Assembly: GCA_022769285.1 (NCBI GenBank)
Contig: JALEKD010000005.1
Location: 1 to 64,000 of the forward strand
Direction of reading: 5' to 3'
DNA length: 64,000 bases
Source of the DNA: Prevotella sp.
GTDB taxonomy: Bacteria > Bacteroidota > Bacteroidia > Bacteroidales > Bacteroidaceae
A program made the translations under genes and the position numbers. The notes beneath the pieces were generated by a model. That model was not told the DNA's origin and did not search any database. It worked only from the letters and a program-made list of their open reading frames with translations. Shown here in pieces: positions 1 through 8,205 of this stretch. Position 1 is the stretch's first letter, and each line of letters begins with the position of its first letter.

Positions 1-1567
1 TCAGGTCTACGGGCAGAATAAGCGAGTTCCACATATTGTCGTTCAGCTTGCGGTTCAGATGCAGCACGCTGTTCTTGTATTCGTCTGTCGCCATGGTCAG
101 ATAGCGCAGGTCGGTAGACTCCTCGTCGAGAATCAGCTCCGGGTTGCGTCGCGGTCCGGCATAATACAGTTTGAAGTTGTCTACGGCGGTCAGCTCGTTG
201 TCGGCTACAGCCGGATTTCCGTCGGGTGTAGGGTCTACGTAGAAGCCTATGCGGAGCGTAACGGGATTATCGCTTGTTATTTCCTTCCCATTCGGGGCTT
301 TGTCGAGACATATCTGAACCTGGTTCTCATACTTTCCCTCGAAGAAGGCACGTCCGATACCGGCTCCTTCGTATGTATTGCCAAGCGTCTCGGCATCAGC
401 CTGACTTATACCGTCGAGGGTTGCTGCTGAGTATATTTTTTCAATCGGTTTGCCGTCGGCACCGAGCACTGTAATTAACAGGTTTGCAAGCGGTTTTTTA
501 TTCGTAGCGATGTTCTCCGAGCTGTTCGCTGTGCTGAATCCGTTGCATCGCAGCAGGTACCATCCTGCCTTGTGTACCTTCACGTCCTGGTAGATATTGA
601 AGCCGCGCAGGCCTTTGGTGTAGCAGTAGAAATACTGTCCGTATTTTTGTTGATGGGCTTCAGTTCTACCTATCCAACTCTCATCTTTTGTGTTGCCAAT
701 TACGTTATACGTCTTGTACATTTGTTTGTCTCCAAAGTATACGTGGCTCTTTACGTCATTGGATGAATTTTCACCTCCGATTAGCCATTTTGCAGCATCG
801 GTATCATTTATTCTGAAATCAGGACAAGTAAGAAGGAAAGAGGCATCGACAACCGATTTCATATGTGCAGGGGCTGTGTTGAAGAGCAGGTAATACTCAT
901 TCTTTGTAATCACCTTCCACTCCTGATTCTTGTATTCTGGGGTACCTTCCGTGGCTTTACTTGCATAATTGCAGATTTTATTCTCGTTGTCAGAATATGC
1001 CGTGAGATACCCTTGGCTAGAGATATTGACGAGATAAACCTTGTTTTTTTCTGTATAATCCGCGCCTTTTTCAAAGGTGACAATGCAATTCTTCCAGTCA
1101 GAACTTCCTCTGTCCATAAATACCCCATTTTTTCGAGTAAATTTTTCCCAGGCGATACCCATATATAAGCCCCCAGAAGAACCTGCCACTTTGCTTGCTA
1201 GAAAATACGTTTTTGAACCGCCATTCCAAGTCATATAAATGGAATGTGGTGAACCATCCAGTGCGGCTTGTGTGCCCCACAAACCACCAATACTCAGAAA
1301 CTTCTTCGCACCGACGTTATACAGAAACACAATCTTATCTCCATCGGTTTCAGCCGTTCCATTGCTTGTACAAATTGCTGACGAAGGATCAAAGCCCCAA
1401 AGGTTGTCAACACCTCCAATAGTATTTTCTGTTCCGTTGCTTTCCGGCGCTTTATTTTGTGCCGAGGCTACAGTAGCATTTGCAGCCATCAGTACTGCGG
1501 CCAAAGCGACAGCCGCAATGTTTCCTTTTGCCTTGGCAAAAGAAAATAAAGAATTTTTACTCTTCAT
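1..1567 (-). CDS. large secreted/surface protein, 3' end cut by window edge
   Basis: Reverse-complement frame from ATG at 1567 is open through position 2: MKSKNSLFSFAKAKGNIAAVALAAVLMAANATVASAQNKAPESNG...; signal peptide; TAACTTTG box upstream (CAAAGTTA 1666-1673). Absent from the ORF track because no stop lies in the window. Confidence 0.85.
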   Translation of the reverse strand, partial: MKSKNSLFSFAKAKGNIAAVALAAVLMAANATVASAQNKAPESNGTENTIGGVDNLWGFDPSSAICTSNGTAETDGDKIVFLYNVGAKKFLSIGGLWGTQAALDGSPHSIYMTWNGGSKTYFLASKVAGSSGGLYMGIAWEKFTRKNGVFMDRGSSDWKNCIVTFEKGADYTEKNKVYLVNISSQGYLTAYSDNENKICNYASKATEGTPEYKNQEWKVITKNEYYLLFNTAPAHMKSVVDASFLLTCPDFRINDTDAAKWLIGGENSSNDVKSHVYFGDKQMYKTYNVIGNTKDESWIGRTEAHQQKYGQYFYCYTKGLRGFNIYQDVKVHKAGWYLLRCNGFSTANSSENIATNKKPLANLLITVLGADGKPIEKIYSAATLDGISQADAETLGNTYEGAGIGRAFFEGKYENQVQICLDKAPNGKEITSDNPVTLRIGFYVDPTPDGNPAVADNELTAVDNFKLYYAGPRRNPELILDEESTDLRYLTMATDEYKNSVLHLNRKLNDNMWNSLILPVDL

Positions 1568-1894
1568 AATACTATCAATGTCTATTGTAGTTTTTTTCTT
1601 TAAAAATAGCGATTCATTAAAATGTGATTTATTACATCCGTAATAATAAAATTGAAAAATCGGTGCAAAGTTATGAAAAAAATATTATACAACAGCATTA
1701 CCCCCCCGTCCAGCATCACAACTTTTACTTTTATTAACACAAATAAACGTATTATTCGTGGCTTCAACTCGGCAAAAGACCAGGCTATGAGTAAGAAGGG
1801 ACTCGAAGACATGGGATTCTGTCATTTCGACTTATTCCGTTACGTCAGTAAATGATTCGTCTCTCCCTTATCCTTGCCTCCCTACTTTCGCAGG

Positions 1895-2290
1895 ATGGAA
1901 GCATTTCTCAAATTAGCCCTCCCCATAGGTTGGCAGTCCCTCTCTGACAGCCAACTCCTTTATTTCTTCCGCCGGTTCTCTCGCAACCTCCCCATGGAAG
2001 AAATCCTCACGCTCTGCCTGTTCAAGTGGGCAGACCTCCGTGTGTTGTGCTGTACTCCCCCCAAAAAAAAATGGCTCATACCTCGTCATGCGCCGCCATG
2101 CTCCCAAGCAACAGGCCCTCCTTCCGTCCTCCAAATTCAGACCGCCACTTGCGCCATTGACTACCTCCACTATTTCCCGATTATGTCCGTCCGCATCACA
2201 GCCATCGGCAAAGCACACGCTATCGACAGAGACTTCTTGGAAGTGCCGCTCGGTCAACTCTATAACTGCTTTTCTACTTCATTCATTCTC
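1895..2290 (+). pseudogene. degraded small Bacteroidales hypothetical protein (MEAFLKLALPIGWQSLSDSQLLYFF...)
   Basis: Coherent protein sequence moves between frames: MEAFLK...LFKWADLRVL in one frame, PPKKNGSYLVMRR in the +1 frame after a C6A9 run (2057-2071), then back to IDYLHYFPIMSVRITAIGKAHAIDRDFLEVPLGQ. Confidence 0.55.
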
Positions 2291-2334
2291 AACGATTTTT
2301 CTCTAAAAATTACTGCCTTTCAACTTTTTTGTTG

Positions 2335-2342
2335 TACCTTTG
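2335..2342 (+). promoter_or_regulatory. Bacteroidales -7 box (TACCTTTG), candidate pyrK promoter
   Basis: Matches TAnnTTTG; lies at the 5' end of the solo repeat copy; no clear -33 TTG. Confidence 0.45.
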
Positions 2343-2394
2343 CATAAGATAGGCTGCGCCTCGGCCATCCGAGCAAGCTCGTGGCGCTCGGTTC
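2335..2394 (+). repeat. diverged solo copy of the 64-bp repeat found at 58246-58524
   Basis: TACCTTTGCATAAGATAGGCTGCGCCTCGGCCATCCGAGCAAGCTCGTGGCGCTCGG matches the tandem-unit consensus at 51 of 57 positions by hand alignment. Confidence 0.85.
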
Positions 2395-2567
2395 GCCGTT
2401 ATCTTGACAGCGGATAGGTTTGGTGGCAGCCATTAGCACAGTGAGAATGGTGCCCGTTGCGTGCGCGTTATATATATAATAAGGTATAAGCGGCAGGCTG
2501 ATGCTGTTGGCTGTCGGCACGACTACTGAGGCATGTCCTTGTATCGTATTAATAGTAAAGGAGAGTT

Positions 2568-3344
2568 ATGAAAAAAGCGTGTTTGGACTTACGAGTAAGT
2601 TCGATAGAGAAACAGAACGAGAAATACTTCCTTCTGAAACTGACGCATCAGCTGCCACTGCCGCAGATGATGCCCGGTCAGTTTGTAGAAGTCAGGGTAG
2701 ACCACTCGCCGACGACCTTTCTGCGTCGGCCGATTTCTATTAACAACTATGTGGCCGAGGCCAATGAGCTGTGGCTGTTAGTGGCCCGCGTGGGCGATGG
2801 TACCCGCCAGTTGGGAACCCTCAGCGAGGGCGACGTGGTAAACTGCCTGCTGCCCCTGGGTAACGGCTTTACGATGCCGGCCCACACCGACAGTCGCGTG
2901 CTGCTGGTGGGCGGTGGCGTAGGCGTGGCCCCGCTGCTATACTTCGGAAAGAAAATCAGAGAAGCCGGTGCCCGACCCACATTCCTGCTCGGTGCCCGCA
3001 CCCAGGCCGACTTGCTGCAGCTGGAGTTGTTCGAGGAGCTGGGCGATGTACACGTTACCACCGAGGATGGCAGCTATGGCGAGAAGGGGTTTGTCACCAA
3101 TCACTCTGTGCTTGAAAGGGTGCGCTTCGACCAAATCTCCTGTTGCGGGCCCAAGCCCATGATGATGGCCGTGGCCCGCTATGCGGCCAAGAACGACATC
3201 TTCTGCGAGGTATCGTTAGAGAATATGATGGCCTGCGGCCTTGGCGCCTGTCTCTGTTGCGTCGAGAAGACCGTCAGCGGCAATCTGTGTGTATGTAAAG
3301 AGGGCCCGGTGTTTAATATTAAGAAGTTATTATGGCAAGTTTGA
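2568..3344 (+). CDS. pyrK: dihydroorotate dehydrogenase electron transfer subunit
   Basis: FAD-binding RRPISINN, C-terminal [27 protein letters not shown] [2Fe-2S] cysteines; followed by pyrD. Confidence 0.95.
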   Translation: MKKACLDLRVSSIEKQNEKYFLLKLTHQLPLPQMMPGQFVEVRVDHSPTTFLRRPISINNYVAEANELWLLVARVGDGTRQLGTLSEGDVVNCLLPLGNGFTMPAHTDSRVLLVGGGVGVAPLLYFGKKIREAGARPTFLLGARTQADLLQLELFEELGDVHVTTEDGSYGEKGFVTNHSVLERVRFDQISCCGPKPMMMAVARYAAKNDIFCEVSLENMMACGLGACLCCVEKTVSGNLCVCKEGPVFNIKKLLWQV

Positions 3345-4243
3345 ATGTAAAGATAAACAACCTGGAACTCCCCAATCCTGTGATGACCGCCTCGGGCACT
3401 TTCGGGTATGGTTTGGAGTTCGCCGACTTGGTTCCGCTCAACGAGATAGGGGCCATTATCGTGAAAGGAACAACCCTGCATCCCCGCGAGGGCAACGACT
3501 ATCCCCGTATGGCCGAGGTGGCGTCGGGCATGCTCAACTGTGTGGGCCTGCAGAACAAGGGTGTGGACTATTTCTGCACCGAGATATATCCTAAGATAAA
3601 GGATATAGACACCCGAATTATCGTGAACGTGAGCGGAAGCTCGCCCGACGACTACGCAGAATGTGCCGCGCGCATAGATGCCCTCGGCAAGATACCCGCC
3701 ATCGAACTTAACATCTCGTGTCCAAACGTGAAGGACGGCGGAATGGCCTTTGGCGTTACCTGTGCCGGCGCTGCCAGCGTGGTGAGGGCCGTGCGCCAGC
3801 GGTATCATAAGACGCTCATCGTAAAGTTGTCGCCCAATGTGACAGACATAGCCGAGATAGCCCGGGTGTGCGAGGCTGAGGGTGCCGACAGTGTCTCGCT
3901 CATCAACACGCTTATGGGCATGGCCATAGATGTGGAGCGGCGCAAGCCCGTGCTGAGCATTAAGACCGGCGGACTGAGTGGCCCGTGTGTAAAGCCCGTC
4001 GCCCTGCGCATGGTGTGGCAGGTAGCCCGGGCGGTGAAGATACCGGTGATAGGGCTTGGCGGCATAAGCTGTGCCGAGGATGCCATCGAGTTTCTGATGG
4101 CCGGTGCCACGGCTATAGAGATAGGCACGGCCAACTTTATAGACCCTGCTATCGCCTACAAGGTCAAGGTTGGCATCGGCGAGTGGCTCGACCGCCATGG
4201 CTGTAACTCTATCCAGGAAATCATCGGTGCCATCAATGACTGA
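3332..4243 (+). CDS. pyrD: dihydroorotate dehydrogenase catalytic subunit (class 1B)
   Basis: [27 protein letters not shown]..., [50 protein letters not shown]; overlaps pyrK by 13 nt. Confidence 0.96.
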   Translation: MASLNVKINNLELPNPVMTASGTFGYGLEFADLVPLNEIGAIIVKGTTLHPREGNDYPRMAEVASGMLNCVGLQNKGVDYFCTEIYPKIKDIDTRIIVNVSGSSPDDYAECAARIDALGKIPAIELNISCPNVKDGGMAFGVTCAGAASVVRAVRQRYHKTLIVKLSPNVTDIAEIARVCEAEGADSVSLINTLMGMAIDVERRKPVLSIKTGGLSGPCVKPVALRMVWQVARAVKIPVIGLGGISCAEDAIEFLMAGATAIEIGTANFIDPAIAYKVKVGIGEWLDRHGCNSIQEIIGAIND

Positions 4244-4354
4244 CGCGATGGCCACGGCCTTTCGCGCAGTGGTGGCGCGAGCCATAAAAAAGATGAAAAT
4301 TAAGCGGTAAGACTAAAATAATGAAAAATTAAATAGATTTTTCAGATTTTATGG

Positions 4355-4414
4355 TTACCTTTGTGTCACGTAGCGTCGCCGTTACGACGGCTTGAGCGCC
4401 AGGCACAAAGGTAA
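4355..4414. repeat. intergenic inverted repeat with two facing TACCTTTG boxes
   Basis: TTACCTTTGTG (4355-4365) and CACAAAGGTAA (4404-4414) are perfect 11-bp arms. Confidence 0.7.
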
Positions 4415-4489
4415 TTGTTTTTAGGACACTCGCCACCGAGGTGCTGCGAAGAGTAATAATAGTAACTACATTAAATTATATAATCAGGA

Positions 4490-5128
4490 ATGAAGCGATT
4501 TTTGTATATCTATCTGCTGTTCTTAGGCGTATGTTTCTTAGGAGCCTGCAATGACGGCGAAACTTATGCCGAGAAGAAAACCCGTGAACGCAATGCCATC
4601 GGCAAGTATATCGCCGACTCGGCCGTGACGGTCATCAGTGAGGCCCAGTTCAAGGCCAATGGCTACAAGACCGACGTGTCGAAGAACGAGTTCGTGCTTT
4701 TCGAGAGCAACGGTGTCTACATGCAGATAGTACGACAGGGCTGTGGCGAGAAACTCAAGGACGGCGAGACGGCTTACGTACTCTGCCGCTTTACTGAGCG
4801 TAACCTGCTTACCGATTCGGTACAGCTAACCAATGATATATTGTACTGGTCGGCCATACCCGACCGCATGTCGGTTACCAATACGTCGGGCACATTCACC
4901 GCGTCGTTCGATACCAACATGAGTGTTATGTACCAGGCTTACGGAAGCGCCTCGGTGCCCGGCGGATGGCTGGTTCCCTTTACCTATATCGACCTGGGAC
5001 GTCCAGAGACGGCCGACCAGGAGATAGCCAAGGTACGCCTTATAGTTCCGGCGGCTCAGGGCCAGACGTATGCCACGCAGACCGTCTACCCCTGCCTCTA
5101 TGACATAACTTATAAACGAGGAAGATAA
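4490..5128 (+). CDS. DUF4827-type lipoprotein (FKBP-like Bacteroidetes lipoprotein)
   Basis: Lipobox LGACN; EKKTRERNAIGKYIADSAVTVISEAQFKANGYKTDVSKNEFVLFESNGVYMQIVRQG. Confidence 0.75.
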   Translation: MKRFLYIYLLFLGVCFLGACNDGETYAEKKTRERNAIGKYIADSAVTVISEAQFKANGYKTDVSKNEFVLFESNGVYMQIVRQGCGEKLKDGETAYVLCRFTERNLLTDSVQLTNDILYWSAIPDRMSVTNTSGTFTASFDTNMSVMYQAYGSASVPGGWLVPFTYIDLGRPETADQEIAKVRLIVPAAQGQTYATQTVYPCLYDITYKRGR

Positions 5129-5145
5129 TACAAATCAAAACAAAG

Positions 5146-6531
5146 ATGACTTTAATCAAATCAATCTCTGGTATCAGAGGTACTATTGGCGGTCACACAG
5201 GCGACACGCTCAATCCTCTGGACATCGTGAAGTTCACTTCTGCTTACGCCACCTTTATTGGCAAGACCAAGAAAGCTAACAAGATTGTCGTAGGGCGCGA
5301 TGCCCGTATTTCGGGCATCATGGTGTCTAACGTAGTGTGTGGAACCCTCATGGGTATGGGTTTCGATGTGATAGACATCGGTCTGGCCACTACCCCTACC
5401 ACCGAGCTGGCCGTGCGTATGAGTGGGGCCGACGGCGGTATCATCATCACGGCCAGCCATAATCCGCGCCAGTGGAACGCCCTCAAGTTGCTCAATGCCG
5501 AGGGCGAGTTCCTGACTGCTGCCGATGGTAAGGAGGTACTTGCCATCGCCGAGAAAGAGGATTTCAATTATGCTGATGTTGACCATTTAGGCCACTATGC
5601 GCAGGACAATACTTTTAACGACCGACATATCAAGAGTGTACTGGCCCTGGAGCTGGTAGACGTAGAGGCCATTAAGAAGGCACACTTCAAAGTGGTGGTC
5701 GACTCGATTAACTCGGTGGGTGGTGTCATCCTTCCTAATCTGCTCGATGCCCTTGGGGTAGAGTACACGTTCCTTAACGGCGAGCCTACAGGCGACTTTG
5801 CACACAACCCAGAACCTCTGGAAAAGAACCTGAGCGGCATTATGGGCGAGGTGGCCAAGGGTGGCTACGACTTAGGTATCGTGGTAGACCCCGATGTAGA
5901 CCGTTTGGCCTTTATTCAGGAAGACGGCAAGATGTATGGCGAAGAGTACACGCTGGTTAGCGTGGCCGACTATATCCTGGATCATGTTAAGGGAGCCACG
6001 GTGAGCAACCTCAGTTCTACCCGTGCCCTGCGCGATGTTACAGAGAAGCACGGCTGCACCTACTACGCTTCGGCCGTAGGCGAAGTCAATGTTACCACTA
6101 AGATGAAGGAAGTGGGTGCTGTTATAGGTGGCGAGGGCAACGGTGGAGTTATCTATCCCGAGAGTCATTATGGCCGCGACGCTCTGGTAGGTATCGCTCT
6201 GTTCCTCTCTTCATTGGCTCAGAAGGGTATCAAGGCCAGTCAGTTGCGCCAGTTGTACCCCAACTACTATATAGCTAAGAACCGTATAGACCTGACGGCC
6301 GACACTGACGTAGACGCAATACTTGTCAAGGTCAAGGAGCAGTACGGCCAAGAACCAGGAGTAACTGTTACCGACATAGATGGTGTGAAGCTCGACTTCC
6401 CGGACAAGTGGGTACATCTTCGTAAGAGCAATACGGAACCCATCATCCGCGTGTACAGTGAGGCGGCTACCATGGCCGATGCCGATGCCTTAGGTAAGAA
6501 ACTCATGGATGTAGTTTACAGCATGCAGTAA
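5146..6531 (+). CDS. glmM: phosphoglucosamine mutase
   Basis: SISGIRGTIGG, TASHNP motif, DPDVDRLA metal loop, RKSNTEPIIRVY C-terminal motif. Confidence 0.93.
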   Translation: MTLIKSISGIRGTIGGHTGDTLNPLDIVKFTSAYATFIGKTKKANKIVVGRDARISGIMVSNVVCGTLMGMGFDVIDIGLATTPTTELAVRMSGADGGIIITASHNPRQWNALKLLNAEGEFLTAADGKEVLAIAEKEDFNYADVDHLGHYAQDNTFNDRHIKSVLALELVDVEAIKKAHFKVVVDSINSVGGVILPNLLDALGVEYTFLNGEPTGDFAHNPEPLEKNLSGIMGEVAKGGYDLGIVVDPDVDRLAFIQEDGKMYGEEYTLVSVADYILDHVKGATVSNLSSTRALRDVTEKHGCTYYASAVGEVNVTTKMKEVGAVIGGEGNGGVIYPESHYGRDALVGIALFLSSLAQKGIKASQLRQLYPNYYIAKNRIDLTADTDVDAILVKVKEQYGQEPGVTVTDIDGVKLDFPDKWVHLRKSNTEPIIRVYSEAATMADADALGKKLMDVVYSMQ

Positions 6532-6556
6532 ACCTCCATACCTTTTATATATAAAG

Positions 6557-6592
6557 AAGTCCCATGCGGTAATACCGTATGGGACTTTTTTA
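6557..6592. terminator. bidirectional intrinsic terminator between glmM and queG
   Basis: AAGTCCCATGCGGTAATACCGTATGGGACTTTTTT hairpin with T tract between convergent genes. Confidence 0.85.
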
Positions 6593-6608
6593 GGTTATGC
6601 CCTCTGCA

Positions 6609-7616
6609 TCAGCTATTATGGCTATCAGTCTGCCGCTGGCTCAGCGGCTTGTCGGAAAGACCGGCAGAGGTGATATCGGTACTGCGTATCTCGCCCTGCT
6701 TATTGAGCACAGCGCGTATATTGCGCATTACCCCGCTATACTTGGCCCGCTTTACGGCGCTGCCCTTGAACAGGCGTCGGTAGTCTTCCTCGGTGAGTCG
6801 GGCCCAGTCCTGGGTAGTCATCCTAAGTAACTCCTCATTGGGCTGAAGCTCTGGGGTAGAGCAGGGAGTGGCAAACTTGTTCCACGGGCAGGCCGTTAGG
6901 CAGCGGTCGCAGCCATAGAAGCAGTTGCCCATGGCTGCCTGTGCAGCCGGACTTATCTCGTTGCGATTTTCTATCGTCTGATAGCTCAGGCATCGCCCCG
7001 CATCCATAGTTACCTGACCGCCAGACGTGTGCAGGGCATGGGTGGGGCACGCATCGACACATCGGTGGCAGGTACCGCAGTGGCTGCTCATCGGTTCATC
7101 GTAGTCCAGCGCCATGGGCAGGAATATCTCGCCTAAGAAAAACATGCTTCCGGCCTTGGGGATGATAAGCTGCTGGTTGCGTCCTATCCACCCTAAACCC
7201 GCCCGCTGGGCCCAGTATTGTTCGAGCACAGGTGCCGTGTCTACAAAACACCGGTACTCGCTCAGCCCGAGGTTAGCAGCTAACTGGTGCATCAGCCGTT
7301 TCATAATATCGTGATAATCTTTGCCTAACGCGTAGCGTGCTATCTGTAGCTCGCCGTCGGGCAGCGTGTTGGCGGGGGCGTAGTTGAGTGCCAGCGAGAC
7401 TATGCTCTGCGTGCCGGGTACCAGGAGGCGCGGATCCAGACGCTTGGCCGTATGCTCGTACATGTAGTGCATGTCGGCGAAGCCCTGATGCTCCATACGC
7501 TGGACAAAACGGCGGGCGTAGTCATCATCGACAGCCTGCGCGCGGGCCACTCCACAAGCAAAAAAGCCGAGACTATATGCCTCGGCTTTTATTTTATTCG
7601 AATATCCTGAACTCAT
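6609..7616 (-). CDS. queG: epoxyqueuosine reductase
   Basis: IKAEAYSLGFFACG, two ferredoxin-like clusters (CGTCHRCVDACPTHAL, CDRCLTACPWNKF), AGLGWIGRNQQLI. Confidence 0.95.
   Translation of the reverse strand: MSSGYSNKIKAEAYSLGFFACGVARAQAVDDDYARRFVQRMEHQGFADMHYMYEHTAKRLDPRLLVPGTQSIVSLALNYAPANTLPDGELQIARYALGKDYHDIMKRLMHQLAANLGLSEYRCFVDTAPVLEQYWAQRAGLGWIGRNQQLIIPKAGSMFFLGEIFLPMALDYDEPMSSHCGTCHRCVDACPTHALHTSGGQVTMDAGRCLSYQTIENRNEISPAAQAAMGNCFYGCDRCLTACPWNKFATPCSTPELQPNEELLRMTTQDWARLTEEDYRRLFKGSAVKRAKYSGVMRNIRAVLNKQGEIRSTDITSAGLSDKPLSQRQTDSHNS
7560..7590 (-). terminator. intrinsic terminator after the deacetylase gene, inside the 5' coding end of queG
   Basis: Minus strand AAAAGCCGAG-GCATATAGT-CTCGGCTTTT plus T6: perfect 10-bp stem, 9-nt loop. 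Confidence 0.75.
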
Positions 7617-8205
7617 AGCCTTGTTCTTTCAGCCACTGCAGTGACTTGGGCAGTGCATAGTGTAGCTTGTCGATGCTTTTAAGCGAGTCGTGGAATGTGA
7701 TGATAGACCCGTTGCGGGCATACCGTTTCACATTGTTGAGCACATCCTCGCCCGTCATCCACTTGGAATAGTCGCGGGTTACCAGGTCCCACATAATGAT
7801 ACGGTACTTACGGTTAATCCACCAATATACCGTACGCCTCATTATCCCGTGAGGTGGCCTGAACAGGTGGGCGTGTATCAACTCGTTCGCCTTTTGCACA
7901 TTCATGGCATAGGTAATTGCCATGTGCTTGAATGCACCCAGGTGGTTAAACGTGTGGTTGCCAACTTGGTGCCCCTCGGACACAATGCGGTTATATAGGT
8001 CATGGTGGCGTAACACGTTCTCGCCCACCATAAAGAATGTGGCCTTAATGTCAAACTCCCTCAATGTATCGAGTATGAATGGGGTGGACTCGGGTATGGG
8101 GCCGTCGTCAAAGGTAAGATAGACGGCCTTAACCCGTTTGTCCATTCTCCATATTGCCTTGGGGTAAATCCACCGCAGCCACATTGAGGGTTGTTCTATT
8201 ATCAT
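7594..8205 (-). CDS. polysaccharide deacetylase family protein
   Basis: NodB-like: VYLTFDDGPIPESTPFIL, GHQVGNHTFNH, FRPPHG, IITFHDS. Confidence 0.92.
   Translation of the reverse strand: MIIEQPSMWLRWIYPKAIWRMDKRVKAVYLTFDDGPIPESTPFILDTLREFDIKATFFMVGENVLRHHDLYNRIVSEGHQVGNHTFNHLGAFKHMAITYAMNVQKANELIHAHLFRPPHGIMRRTVYWWINRKYRIIMWDLVTRDYSKWMTGEDVLNNVKRYARNGSIITFHDSLKSIDKLHYALPKSLQWLKEQGYEFRIFE

Noticed and set aside
59-1643. Series of short plus-strand ORFs at the left edge
   Set aside because: All overlap one continuous 522-codon minus-strand frame with a signal peptide.
2568-4243. pyrK-pyrD overlap as a novel arrangement
   Set aside because: Adjacent pyrK-pyrD genes are the normal arrangement for class 1B dihydroorotate dehydrogenase.
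3179-4285. 368-aa minus-strand ORF
   Set aside because: Antisense to pyrK/pyrD, whose motifs are unambiguous.
4355-4414. Invertible promoter (phase variation)
   Set aside because: Arms enclose only 38 bp and no site-specific recombinase gene is nearby; reported only as facing boxes.
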